From an uncultured Oscillospiraceae bacterium (lineage in GTDB: Bacteria; Bacillota; Clostridia; Oscillospirales; Oscillospiraceae), in contig CANRIW010000001.1 of NCBI GenBank assembly GCA_947630785.1, positions 62,001-126,000 on the forward strand: a DNA stretch of 64,000 nucleotides. The letters run 5' to 3'. Under the pieces are notes generated by a model that worked only from the letters and a program-made list of their open reading frames with translations, made no database searches and was not told where the DNA came from. Made by a program: the position numbers and the translations under genes. Positions 29,311 through 37,811 of this stretch are shown here, in pieces; the first letter of the stretch is position 1; the number at the start of each line of letters is the position of its first letter.

Positions 29311-30042
29311 ATGAAGTTGCTGCTGATCCGCCACGGCGACCCGGACTATGAGCATGACACACTCACCGAAAAGGGCCGCCGGGAGGCGGAGTATCTGGCG
29401 GAGCGGCTGTCCAGGCTGGACATCGCCGCCTTCTACACCTCGCCGCTGGGCCGGGCGAAGGACACCGCCGCCCCCACCCTGGCCCGCGTGGGCCGGCAGG
29501 CGGAGACGCTGGACTGGCTCCGGGAGTTCCACGCCCCGATTTTGCGGCTGGACGCGGGAGGCGAGCGCCGGGTCCCCTGGGACTGGCTGCCCCAGGACTG
29601 GACGGCGGTGGACGGCTTCTACTCGCCGGACCGGTGGTATCTGCACCCGGTCCTGGAGGAGGCCCATGTGAAGGAGGAGTACGACCGGGTGACCGGCGGC
29701 CTGGACGCCCTGCTGGCCCGCCACGGCTACGTCCGGGAGGGGCGGATCTACCGGGCGGAGCGGCCCAACCGGGACACCGTCGCCCTGTTCTGCCACTTCG
29801 GAGTGGAGACGGTGCTGCTGAGCCATCTGCTGGGGGTGTCCCCCATGCCGTTGCTCCATGGGCTCTGCGCGGCCCCGTCCTCGGTGACCACCGTGGTGAC
29901 GGAGGAGCGTCGGCGGAGGATCGCCGCCTTCCGGGTGAGCGCCTTCGGGGACGTGTCCCATCTGTACATCCACGGTGAGCCGCCCGCCTTCTCCGCCCGG
30001 TTCTGCGAGACCTTTGACGACGAGACCGAGCGGCACGACTGA
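29311..30042 (+). CDS. Histidine phosphatase family protein
   Basis: 243 residues of the phosphoglycerate-mutase-like branch. The phosphohistidine motif LLIRHGDPDYE is at the N-terminus, LTEKGRREAEYLAERL follows, and the second His region is near ALFCHFGVET. It is longer than cobalamin-type phosphatases because of a central insert. The substrate is unknown. It starts 4 bases after the GatD-like gene. Confidence 0.85.
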   Translation: MKLLLIRHGDPDYEHDTLTEKGRREAEYLAERLSRLDIAAFYTSPLGRAKDTAAPTLARVGRQAETLDWLREFHAPILRLDAGGERRVPWDWLPQDWTAVDGFYSPDRWYLHPVLEEAHVKEEYDRVTGGLDALLARHGYVREGRIYRAERPNRDTVALFCHFGVETVLLSHLLGVSPMPLLHGLCAAPSSVTTVVTEERRRRIAAFRVSAFGDVSHLYIHGEPPAFSARFCETFDDETERHD

Positions 30043-30060
30043 TTTCAGGAGGAAAAAACC

Positions 30061-31002
30061 ATGAGCGAACAGTGGCTGGAGGTCACCCTGCCCGTCCCGG
30101 CGGAGCAGATCGACGCCGTGTGCAACATCCTCACCGCCAACGGCATGACCGGCTTGGTGGTAGAGGAGGAGGGGGACTTCCTCCGCTTTTTGGAGCAGAA
30201 CCGCCAATACTGGGACTATGTGGACGAGGAGCTGTCCGCCCGGATGAGGGGGGTCAGCCGGGTGAAGTTCTATGTCCCCGACAGCGAGGAGGGGCAGAGG
30301 CAGCTCCGGGCCTATCTGAAGGGCCTGGAGCGGTACGAGCCCCAGACCGTCTCCCTCCGGGAGGAGGACTGGGCCACCTCCTGGCAGAAGTACTATCAGC
30401 CCATCCCGGTGGGGCAGCGGGTCTACATCGTCCCGGAGTGGATGCGGAGCGAACCGGTCCCGGAGGGACGGGTGCCCCTGTATCTGAACCCCGGCCTCAC
30501 CTTCGGCACCGGGTCCCACGCCACCACCCAGCTCTGCCTGGAGCTGCTGGAGGAGGCGGTGACGCCCGGCTGCGCCGTGCTGGACCTGGGCTGCGGCTCG
30601 GGCATCCTGGCCATCGCGGCGCTGAAGCTGGGGGCGGAGCGGGCCATCGGCGTGGACATCGACCCCAAGGCGGTGGACGTGGCCTATGAGAACGCCGCCA
30701 TGAACGGCATTGGCCCGGACCGGCTCACCGTGCTGGCGGGGGACGTGCTCAGCGACCACGTACTGTCCGTCCGGCTGGGCCGGGGGCAGAACAAAGTGGT
30801 GCTGGCCAACATCGTGGCCGACGTGATCATCCCCCTGTCCGCCGTGGCGGGGCAGTTCCTGGCCCCCGGCGGGGTGTTCCTCTGCTCCGGCATCCTGGAC
30901 GAGCGGGAGGCAGAGGTGCGGGCCGCCCTGGAGAAAAACGGCTTCACTATTACAAAGCGGCTGGAGCGGAAGGGCTGGGTGGCCCTCCGGTGTGAGCGGT
31001 AG
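30061..31002 (+). CDS. prmA: Ribosomal protein L11 methyltransferase PrmA
   Basis: A 313-residue SAM-dependent methyltransferase. An N-terminal L11-recognition domain (1 to about 95) is followed by NPGLTFGTGSHATTQLCLE, the SAM motif VLDLGCGSGILAIAALKLG, and VLANIVADVI, which carries the PrmA-type N-I post-motif. It trimethylates lysines and the N-terminus of ribosomal protein L11. AGGAGG lies 10 nt before ATG 30061. It ends the operon begun at 22562. Confidence 0.95.
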   Translation: MSEQWLEVTLPVPAEQIDAVCNILTANGMTGLVVEEEGDFLRFLEQNRQYWDYVDEELSARMRGVSRVKFYVPDSEEGQRQLRAYLKGLERYEPQTVSLREEDWATSWQKYYQPIPVGQRVYIVPEWMRSEPVPEGRVPLYLNPGLTFGTGSHATTQLCLELLEEAVTPGCAVLDLGCGSGILAIAALKLGAERAIGVDIDPKAVDVAYENAAMNGIGPDRLTVLAGDVLSDHVLSVRLGRGQNKVVLANIVADVIIPLSAVAGQFLAPGGVFLCSGILDEREAEVRAALEKNGFTITKRLERKGWVALRCER

Positions 31003-31089
31003 GGGTAAAAAACCGTCCGTCCCGCCCGGAAATGTGCAAAAAAACGCCGCCGGCGCGGACACATCGGCGGTTTTTGTTGAGAAAAACGG

Positions 31090-31118
31090 TTGACAAACGG
31101 CCCTTTGGCGGATAATAT
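31090..31118 (+). promoter_or_regulatory. Promoter of the ileS T-box transcript
   Basis: TTGACA (31090-31095) is followed by an AT-rich -10 region at 31111-31118, read as GATAAT at 15-nt or TAATAT at 17-nt spacing. Confidence 0.7.
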
Positions 31119-31119
31119 A

Positions 31120-31376
31120 AGGTAGTTCAAAGGCTGTGAGCAGGACGAGTAGCCGATCCTCCTCCCCCCAGAGAGCCGCCCGTATGGTGCGAGGGCGGCG
31201 GGGCGGACCCGGTGAAGATCCCCTGTGAGCCGCGGACCCAACGCCGCAAGGCCAGTAGGCGCCGCCGTCCGCCCCCGTTACCGGGCAGTCGAGGGGCCGG
31301 AGGAAACTCCGGCAGCGAGAGTGGTACCGCAGAGGTTTGCGCCTTTGTCTCTCATGGAGGGACAGGGGCGCTTTTG
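31120..31376 (+). promoter_or_regulatory. T-box riboswitch (isoleucine) of ileS
   Basis: A T-box leader. Stem I starts near AGCAGGACGAGTAG (31139 on), with a GTGAAGATCCCC segment giving ATC (31218-31220) as the likely Ile specifier codon. The conserved T-box GAGAGTGGTACCGC lies at 31317-31330. The terminator stem GCGCC..TGTC / GACA..GGCGC (31339-31371) with TTTTG competes with it. Uncharged tRNA-Ile would stabilise the antiterminator and raise ileS transcription. The specifier assignment is by eye; the T-box identity is firm. Confidence 0.9.
31339..31376 (+). terminator. Regulated terminator of the ileS T-box
   Basis: A GC-rich stem with an ATGGA loop and a TTTTG tail directly after the T-box sequence. 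It is the off-state structure of the riboswitch. Confidence 0.8.
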
Positions 31377-31395
31377 ATTTCAGCAGACCCGCCCG

Positions 31396-31559
31396 TAAGC
31401 CTTCCACCCGCAGGGGGGAAGGTGCCCCAGTGCGCACACTGGGGCGGATGAGGGGGCGGAGAGGACTGCGGCGCGTTGGCCTCGCCCGTCACCGCCTTCC
31501 CCGAGCCTCATCCGTCAGCCCTTCGGGCTGCCACCTTCCCCATAAATGGGGAAGGCTTA
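31396..31559. repeat. Palindromic MITE-like element between T-box and ileS
   Basis: A 164-bp non-coding element with perfect 10-bp terminal inverted repeats, TAAGCCTTCC (31396-31405) and GGAAGGCTTA (31550-31559). Inside are nested palindromes: CCCCAGTG-cgca-CACTGGGG (31425-31444); CGGATGAGG (31445-31453) against CCTCATCCG (31506-31514); CAGCCC-ttc-GGGCTG (31516-31530); and CCTTCCCC-ataaat-GGGGAAGG (31534-31555). There is no open frame with a start signal. It looks like a mobile REP/MITE-type repeat. A second copy is not visible in this window, so its repetitiveness is inferred. Confidence 0.7.
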
Positions 31560-31617
31560 TAGCGGAAGGTCATTGAGATCGTCAAACCACCATTCTATAT
31601 AAACGGAGGGACCCACC

Positions 31618-34401
31618 ATGGATTACAACCAGACCGTCCATCTGCCCAAGACGGACTTCCCCATGCGGGCCGGCCTGCCCAACCGGGAGCCGGGGATGCT
31701 GGAGAACTGGGAGAAGATGGACCTTTACCACGAGTTGTTGAAGAAGAACGAGGGCAAGCCCCTTTACGCTCTTCACGACGGCCCGCCCTTCTCCAACGGC
31801 AGCCTCCACATGGGCCACGCCCTGAACAAGTCCATCAAGGACTTCATGACCCGCTCCGCCGCCATGCGGGGGTACTATACCCCCTATATCCCTGGCTGGG
31901 ACAACCACGGCATGCCCATCGAGAGCGCCATCATCAAGCAGAACAAGCTGAACCGGAAGGCCATGTCGGTCCCCGAGTTCCGCACCGCCTGCCACGAGTT
32001 CGCCCAGCACTATGTGGACGTGCAGCGGGAGGGCTTCAAGCGCATGGGCGTGCTGGGCGACTGGGACCACCCCTATCTCACCATGAACCCCTCCTTTGAG
32101 TCGGAGGAGGTCAAGGTGTTCGGGGCCATGTATCAGAAGGGCTACATCTACAAGGGATTGAAGCCCGTGTATTGGTGCCCCAACGACGAGACCGCCCTGG
32201 CCGAGGCCGAGATCGAGTACCAGGACGACCCCGTCACCACCGTCTACGTCAAGTTCCCCATGCACGACGACCTGGGCAAACTGGGCCACATCGACCACAG
32301 CAAGCTGTACTTCGTGATCTGGACGACGACGATTTGGACCCTGCCGGGCAACCTGGCCATCGCCCTCCACCCCCGGGACAGCTACGCCCTGGTGAAGAAC
32401 AACGCCAACGGGGAGATCTATATCGTGGCCGAGGCCCTGGCCGACAAGGTGATGGCCGCCGGCGGCGTGACCGACTATGAGATCGTGGAGACCCACCCCG
32501 GCGCGTTCTTTGAGAACATGCTGGCCGACCACCCCTTCCTGCCCAAGACCTCCCGGCTACTGCTGGCCGAGTACGTCACCATGGACAGCGGCACCGGCTG
32601 CGTCCACACCGCCCCCGGCTTCGGCGCCGACGACTACCAGACCTGCCGCCGGTACAACATGGAGATGGTGGTGCCCGTGGACGACCGGGGCCGCCACACC
32701 GACTACGCCGGCAAGTACGCGGGCATGACCACCGATGAGTCCAACCCCGTCATCCTGGCGGACATGAAGGAGAGCGGCGCCCTGTTCGCCTCCGAGGACA
32801 TCGTCCACTCCTATCCCCACTGCTGGCGCTGCAAGAAGCCCATCATCTTCCGGGCCACCCCCCAGTGGTTCTGCTCGGTGGACGCCTTCAAGGACGAGGC
32901 CTGCGCCGCCTGTGACGACGTGCGCTGGCTGCCTGCCTGGGGCATCGACCGGATGAAGTCCATGATCCGGGAGCGGGCCGACTGGTGCATCAGCCGCCAG
33001 CGCCGGTGGGGCCTGCCCATCCCCGTGTTCTACTGCTCTGACTGCGGCAAGCCCGTCTGCACCCCCGAGACCATCGAGGCCGTCTCCGTCCTGTTCGGCG
33101 AGAAGGGCTCCAACGCCTGGTATGAGATGGACGCCGCCGACATCCTGCCCGAGGGATATTCCTGCCCCTTCTGCGGCGGCAAGTCCTTCACCAAGGAGGA
33201 GGACACCCTGGACGGCTGGTTCGACTCCGGCTCCACCCACTTCGCCTCCATGAAGAAGGACCAGGGCTTCTGGCCCGCCACCGTCTATATGGAGGGCCTG
33301 GACCAGTACCGGGGCTGGTTCCAGTCCAGCCTGCTCACCGCCGTGGGCGCCCTGGGCCAGGGCGCGCCCTTCAAGGAGTGCGTCACCCACGGCTGGACCG
33401 TGGATGGCGAGGGCCGGGCCATGCACAAGTCCCTGGGCAACGGCGTGGACCCCGCCGAGGTGTTCAAGAAGTACGGGGCCGACCTGCTTCGGCTGTGGGC
33501 GGGCAGCGCCGACTATCACGTGGATATGCGCTGCTCCGATGCCATCTTCAAGCAGCTGTCCCAGACCTACCTGAAGTTCCGCAATACCGCCCGGTACTGC
33601 CTGGGCAACCTGAACGGCTTCGACCCCAATGACCTGGTGGCCCCCGAGGCCATGGTGGAGCTGGACCGCTGGGCCGTCACCCGGCTCAACGGCCTCATCG
33701 GGAAGTGCGAGGCGGCCTATCAGAACTACGAGTTCCACGCCATCTCCCACGCCGTCAACGACTTCTGCGTGGTGGATCTGTCCGCCTTCTATCTGGACAT
33801 CATCAAGGACCGGTTGTACTGCGGGGACGAGGCGGGCCGCCGCTCCGCCCAAACCGCCCTGTGGATCATCCTGGACACCATGACCAAGATCTTCGCCCCC
33901 ATCCTGGCCTTCACCTGCGACGAGATCTGGCTGGCCATGCCCCACCGGGAGGGCGACGACCCCCGGAACGTGGTGCTCAACCAGATGAACCAGCCCTTCA
34001 CCGCTTACGACCTGGATGAGGATACCATGGACAAGTGGGGTCAGGCCATTGACCTGCGGAATCTGGTGCTCAAGACCCTGGAGGGCTCCCGCGCCAAGGG
34101 CCTGAAGAAGAACCAGGACGCGAAGATCGTCCTCACCTGGCTCGATTTGAAGGGCAATACCCTCTTTGCGGCCGGAGACGGCGGTACCTTGCTGCCCGGC
34201 TTCAGTGAGGAAGATCTGGCCGCGCTGTTCATCGTGTCTGAGGTGACAGCCAGGCGGGGCGAGACGCCCGGACTGAGTGTGGAAGCCTATCTGAGCGAGG
34301 CCCCCAAGTGCCCCCGGTGCTGGAACCACGACAAGAACATCGGCGCCCCCGGCCACCATGCCGAGCTGTGCGACCGGTGCGCCGCGGTGCTGGGCCTGTA
34401 A
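31618..34401 (+). CDS. ileS: Isoleucyl-tRNA synthetase
   Basis: A 927-residue class I synthetase, full length. The HIGH-type motif is SLHMGHALNKS near residue 60, the editing (CP1) domain is about 180-400, and the KMSKS counterpart is the variant MHKSLGN near 602. The C-terminal zinc ribbon is CPRCWNHDKNIG...CDRCAAVL. It charges tRNA-Ile. Transcription is under the upstream T-box, and GGAGGG precedes ATG 31618. A ~165-bp palindromic element lies between leader and gene. It is monocistronic with its own terminator. Confidence 0.97.
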   Translation: MDYNQTVHLPKTDFPMRAGLPNREPGMLENWEKMDLYHELLKKNEGKPLYALHDGPPFSNGSLHMGHALNKSIKDFMTRSAAMRGYYTPYIPGWDNHGMPIESAIIKQNKLNRKAMSVPEFRTACHEFAQHYVDVQREGFKRMGVLGDWDHPYLTMNPSFESEEVKVFGAMYQKGYIYKGLKPVYWCPNDETALAEAEIEYQDDPVTTVYVKFPMHDDLGKLGHIDHSKLYFVIWTTTIWTLPGNLAIALHPRDSYALVKNNANGEIYIVAEALADKVMAAGGVTDYEIVETHPGAFFENMLADHPFLPKTSRLLLAEYVTMDSGTGCVHTAPGFGADDYQTCRRYNMEMVVPVDDRGRHTDYAGKYAGMTTDESNPVILADMKESGALFASEDIVHSYPHCWRCKKPIIFRATPQWFCSVDAFKDEACAACDDVRWLPAWGIDRMKSMIRERADWCISRQRRWGLPIPVFYCSDCGKPVCTPETIEAVSVLFGEKGSNAWYEMDAADILPEGYSCPFCGGKSFTKEEDTLDGWFDSGSTHFASMKKDQGFWPATVYMEGLDQYRGWFQSSLLTAVGALGQGAPFKECVTHGWTVDGEGRAMHKSLGNGVDPAEVFKKYGADLLRLWAGSADYHVDMRCSDAIFKQLSQTYLKFRNTARYCLGNLNGFDPNDLVAPEAMVELDRWAVTRLNGLIGKCEAAYQNYEFHAISHAVNDFCVVDLSAFYLDIIKDRLYCGDEAGRRSAQTALWIILDTMTKIFAPILAFTCDEIWLAMPHREGDDPRNVVLNQMNQPFTAYDLDEDTMDKWGQAIDLRNLVLKTLEGSRAKGLKKNQDAKIVLTWLDLKGNTLFAAGDGGTLLPGFSEEDLAALFIVSEVTARRGETPGLSVEAYLSEAPKCPRCWNHDKNIGAPGHHAELCDRCAAVLGL

Positions 34402-34424
34402 GACAAGTCAGCAAATAACCAACG

Positions 34425-34454
34425 AGGCCCCGCCGGGCGACCGGCGGGGCCTTA
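34425..34454 (+). terminator. Terminator of ileS
   Basis: AGGCCCCGCCGG, a GCGA loop and its complement, followed by TTAT. The U-run is short. Confidence 0.75.
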
Positions 34455-34473
34455 TCGGGAGAGTGTGATCCCC

Positions 34474-35595
34474 ATGTGGAAGAAATGCCTGGCCTTCGTC
34501 AAGGGGGACGTGGTGCTCACCGTGTCCGCCCTGCTGGCGGTGTTTTCCTGCTTCCTGACGCCACCGGACCGGGAGTACATCGGCTACCTCAACGCCCAGA
34601 CCCTCATCGTGCTGTTCTGCTTCATGGCGGTGATGGCGGGGCTCAAGGAGATGGGCGCGTTCCAGCGGCTGGGGGAGGCCCTCCTCCGCGGGCTCAGCCG
34701 GGAGAGGACGCTGGCGGCGGTGCTGGTGGGGCTGTGCTTCTTCGGCAGCATGGTGGTCACCAACGACGTGGCCCTCATTACCTTCGTGCCCCTGGCGGTG
34801 CTGGTGCTGGATATGGCGGGCCGCCGTTCCTCCCTGTGCCTGACGGTGACCCTGATGACCATCGCCGCCAATCTGGGCTCCATCCTGACCCCCATCGGCA
34901 ACCCACAGAATCTGTATCTGTTCGCCGTGTCCGGCATGTCCCTGGGGGCGTTTTTCGCCGCCATGGGGCCCTATTCCCTGTTGTCGGCGGCGCTGCTGGC
35001 CCTGGCGGTGTGGTTTGGGTACAAACCCGACCCCATCCAGATCGAGCTGGACGGCGGGGCCCCGTCCTTAAAGGGGTCCGAGCTGGCCTTTTACGCCGTG
35101 CTGTTCTGCCTGTGCCTGCTCACCGTGGCCAAGGTCCTGTCCTGCTGGGCGCTGCTGATTTTGGTGGTGCTGGCGGTGCTGCTGAAAAACCGCCGGCTGC
35201 TGCTCCAGGTGGATTACTCCCTGCTGCTCACCTTTGTGTTCCTGTTCATCTTCGTGGGGAACATGGGCCGGTTCGGGCCCTTCCGGGACCTGGTGCAGTC
35301 CCTGGTGGAGGGCCGGGAGCTGGTCACCGGCGTGGCCCTCAGCCAGATCATCAGCAACGTGCCGGCGGCCCTGCTGCTGTCCGGGTTCACCGACAAATGG
35401 ACCGCCCTGCTGGCGGGGGTGAACATCGGCGGCCTGGGGACGCTCATCGCCTCCATGGCCAGCCTCATCTCCTACAAGCAGATCGCCCTCCGGGCCCCGG
35501 AGCGGAAGGGGCGGTATCTGGGTGTCTTCACCCTGTGGAACGTGGGGTTCCTGGCTGCGCTGCTGGCGCTGGCTTGGCTTCTCAGATCGATATGA
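34474..35595 (+). CDS. SLC13/ArsB-type anion permease
   Basis: A ~373-residue polytopic membrane protein, about ten to eleven helices. GSMVVTNDVALITFVPLAVL and SILTPIGNPQNLYLF are the paired hairpin motifs (T-N-D, P-x-G-N-P-Q-N) of the ArsB/NhaD/SLC13 ion-transporter superfamily. A second inverted half shows SNVPAALLLSGFT. The substrate could be a dicarboxylate, sulfate or arsenite; no arsenic genes are adjacent. I prefer ATG 34474 (GGGAG about 10 nt upstream) over GTG 34465. Confidence 0.82.
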   Translation: MWKKCLAFVKGDVVLTVSALLAVFSCFLTPPDREYIGYLNAQTLIVLFCFMAVMAGLKEMGAFQRLGEALLRGLSRERTLAAVLVGLCFFGSMVVTNDVALITFVPLAVLVLDMAGRRSSLCLTVTLMTIAANLGSILTPIGNPQNLYLFAVSGMSLGAFFAAMGPYSLLSAALLALAVWFGYKPDPIQIELDGGAPSLKGSELAFYAVLFCLCLLTVAKVLSCWALLILVVLAVLLKNRRLLLQVDYSLLLTFVFLFIFVGNMGRFGPFRDLVQSLVEGRELVTGVALSQIISNVPAALLLSGFTDKWTALLAGVNIGGLGTLIASMASLISYKQIALRAPERKGRYLGVFTLWNVGFLAALLALAWLLRSI

Positions 35596-35633
35596 CCGTA
35601 AAATGATCCTGCCGGAGCGTATCAATGCGCAGA

Positions 35634-35682
35634 ACAGCGGCCCGTCCGGAACACACCGTTCCGGACGGGCCGCTGTTTCTTC
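35634..35682. terminator. Bidirectional terminator between permease and amtB-PII genes
   Basis: A perfect 19-bp stem, 35634-35652 with 35658-35676, and an ACACC loop, between convergent genes; TTTCTT follows on the plus strand. Confidence 0.9.
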
Positions 35683-35712
35683 CTTGAAGGGCGGATCCTG
35701 ACTTGGGGCAGA

Positions 35713-37494
35713 TCAATCCTCGCCCTGCAGCGCGTCGTAGCCGATCTCGCCGGTGCGGACCTTGACTACCTGCTCCACGTCGTAGACGAAGAACTTGCCG
35801 TCGCCCACATGGCCGGTGTAGAGGGCCTTGCGGGCCGCGTCGATGACCGTCTGTACGGGCACCTTGCTGACGACCACTTCCACCTTCACCTTGGGCAGCA
35901 GCTTTACGCTGTCCAGCTTGACGCCGCGGTAGTAGGTGTCGTGGCCCTTCTGGGTGCCGTAGCCCAGGACCTGGGTCACCGTCATGCCGGTGACGCCGAT
36001 GTCGTTCATGGCCTTCTTCAGGCCCTCCAGGCGCTCCTGGTTGAAGACCATGGAGACCTTGGTGAGCTTGGGCTCGCCGGGCTCCTTCGCCGCGGGGGCG
36101 GAGGCGGCGGGGATGGTCACCTGGGCCGGGGCGGGGGCGGAGGTCTCAGGGGCGATCTCGGCCATCACGTCGTGGGCGTTGGTGTCGATGATGCTGAAGC
36201 CCGCGTAGGCGGAGGACAGGCCGTGCTCGGTGACGTCCAGGCCGGTGATCTCCTCCTCACGGCCGGCCCGCAGGCCCACCAGCGCCCGGATGATCAGGAA
36301 GGTGATGGTGATGGTCACGGCGGTGAAGGCGGCGGTGGACAGCATCCCCACGAACTGGAGGCCCAGCTGGCGGAAGCCGCCGCCGTAGAACAAGCCCTTG
36401 CCGGCGATCTGGTTGGCGCCGAAGGTGACGCCGTCGCCGATGCCCCGGGCAAAGGCAGGGGCGGTGTCGGTGGCGAACAGGCCCACCGCGATGGTGCCCC
36501 AGATGCCGTTGAGACAGTGGACGGCCACGGCGCCCACGGGGTCGTCCACGTGGAGCTTGTAGTCCAGCAGCCATACGCCGAACACCACCAGCACGCCGGA
36601 CACCGCGCCGATGACGATGGCGCCGAAGGCGTCGGTCACGTCACAGGGGGCGGTGATGGCCACCAGCCCCGCCAGGGAGGCGTTCAGGCACATGGACACG
36701 TCGGGCTTGCCGTACTTGATCCAGGTAAAGATCATGCACACCACCGTGGCCACGGCGGGAGCGATGGTGGTGGTCAGGAAGATGGAGCCCATCTCCGCCA
36801 CGGACACGGCGGCGGCGCCGTTGAAGCCGTACCAGCCCAGCCAGAGGATGAACACGCCCAGGCAGCCCAGGGGCAGGCTGTGGCCGGGGAAGGCGTTGAC
36901 CTTGATCACTTTGCCATTAGAGTCCCTCACGAACTTGCCCAGCCGGGGCCCCAGGATGGCCGCCCCCACGAAGGCGCTGATGCCGCCCACCATATGGATG
37001 CAGTTGGAGCCGGCAAAGTCGTGGAAGCCGATCTGTGCCAGCCAGCCGCCGCCCCAGGTCCAGTGGGCCTCGATGGGGTAGATGACGGCGGAGATGACGG
37101 CAGAGTAGATGCAGTAGCTCAGGAATTTGGTGCGCTCCGCCATGGCCCCGGATACGATGGTAGCGGTGGTGGCGCAGAACACCAGGTTGAACACGAAGCT
37201 GGAGAAGTCAAAATTCGCGTAGTCGGTGAAGATGTCGAACCCCGGCTTGCCGATCAGACCGATCATATCCTCTCCCAGCAGCAGGCTGGCGCCGATGAGG
37301 ATAAAGACGATGGTGCCGATACAGAAGTCCATCAGGTTTTTCATCAAAATGTTGCCGGAGTTCTTGGCGCGGGTGAAGCCCGTCTCCACCATGGCGAAGC
37401 CGGCCTGCATCCAGAACACCAGCGCGGCCCCGATCAGGAACCACACGCCGAACAGGTCGCCGTTGACGGCGCTCAAAATTTCTTCCGCTGACAT
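35713..37494 (-). CDS. Ammonium transporter AmtB fused to a PII regulatory domain
   Basis: A 593-residue fusion. The first ~425 residues are an 11-helix Amt channel: gate phenylalanines, the twin-His pore (NCIHMVGG and AVHCLNGIWG), and TWGGGWLAQIGFHDFAGS. A Pro/Ala-rich linker (about 445-475) joins a complete PII domain (about 477-590). Its T-loop reads GYGTQKGHDTYYRG, with Tyr522 at the position of the modifiable Tyr51, then the PKVKVEVVV core. PII normally binds ATP/ADP and 2-oxoglutarate and plugs Amt; here regulator and channel are one chain. I chose ATG 37494 (GGAGG 11 nt upstream); ATG 37503 sits too close to it. Confidence 0.93.
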   Translation of the reverse strand: MSAEEILSAVNGDLFGVWFLIGAALVFWMQAGFAMVETGFTRAKNSGNILMKNLMDFCIGTIVFILIGASLLLGEDMIGLIGKPGFDIFTDYANFDFSSFVFNLVFCATTATIVSGAMAERTKFLSYCIYSAVISAVIYPIEAHWTWGGGWLAQIGFHDFAGSNCIHMVGGISAFVGAAILGPRLGKFVRDSNGKVIKVNAFPGHSLPLGCLGVFILWLGWYGFNGAAAVSVAEMGSIFLTTTIAPAVATVVCMIFTWIKYGKPDVSMCLNASLAGLVAITAPCDVTDAFGAIVIGAVSGVLVVFGVWLLDYKLHVDDPVGAVAVHCLNGIWGTIAVGLFATDTAPAFARGIGDGVTFGANQIAGKGLFYGGGFRQLGLQFVGMLSTAAFTAVTITITFLIIRALVGLRAGREEEITGLDVTEHGLSSAYAGFSIIDTNAHDVMAEIAPETSAPAPAQVTIPAASAPAAKEPGEPKLTKVSMVFNQERLEGLKKAMNDIGVTGMTVTQVLGYGTQKGHDTYYRGVKLDSVKLLPKVKVEVVVSKVPVQTVIDAARKALYTGHVGDGKFFVYDVEQVVKVRTGEIGYDALQGED

Positions 37495-37555
37495 AAGTAT
37501 CATTTCCTCCCTCTCGCCCGCACAGAGAGCGGGCACTGACGTTTGAACAGAGAAA

Positions 37556-37580
37556 GGCGCCGGGTGGGGACCCCGACGCC
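37556..37580 (-). promoter_or_regulatory. Hairpin in the amtB-PII leader
   Basis: Just after the promoter, the minus-strand leader folds as GGCG-CGGG...CCCG-CGCC and continues TTTCTCT. This is intrinsic-terminator-like and 60 nt before the start, so it may attenuate or only stabilise the transcript. Confidence 0.4.
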
Positions 37581-37595
37581 TTTGTCTTGTGGCGT

Positions 37596-37624
37596 ATTCT
37601 ACGCCCCGAGGCGGCTCCTGTCAA
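37596..37624 (-). promoter_or_regulatory. Promoter of the amtB-PII gene
   Basis: On the minus strand: perfect TTGACA (37619-37624), a 17-nt spacer and TAGAAT (37596-37601). Confidence 0.85.
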
Positions 37625-37730
37625 GCGCCTTTGGGCAAGTTTGGAGGAACAAATGAATTTTCAGGAAACTGAACTTGCAAATTTCTTGCAATTTGACCGC
37701 TGAATTTGGGGAGATATGCAGGATTTAAGA

Positions 37731-37759
37731 TTGCAATTTCAAAACGGGGCCTTTATAAT
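37731..37759 (+). promoter_or_regulatory. Promoter of purF
   Basis: TTGCAA (37731-37736), a 17-nt spacer and a perfect TATAAT (37754-37759). The leader is only ~45 nt, too short for a purine riboswitch. Confidence 0.8.
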
Positions 37760-37811
37760 AGAGGTACAGGCGGCAGCATGAGCGCCGCCGCGCGCTTTGG
37801 AGGGATGGACC

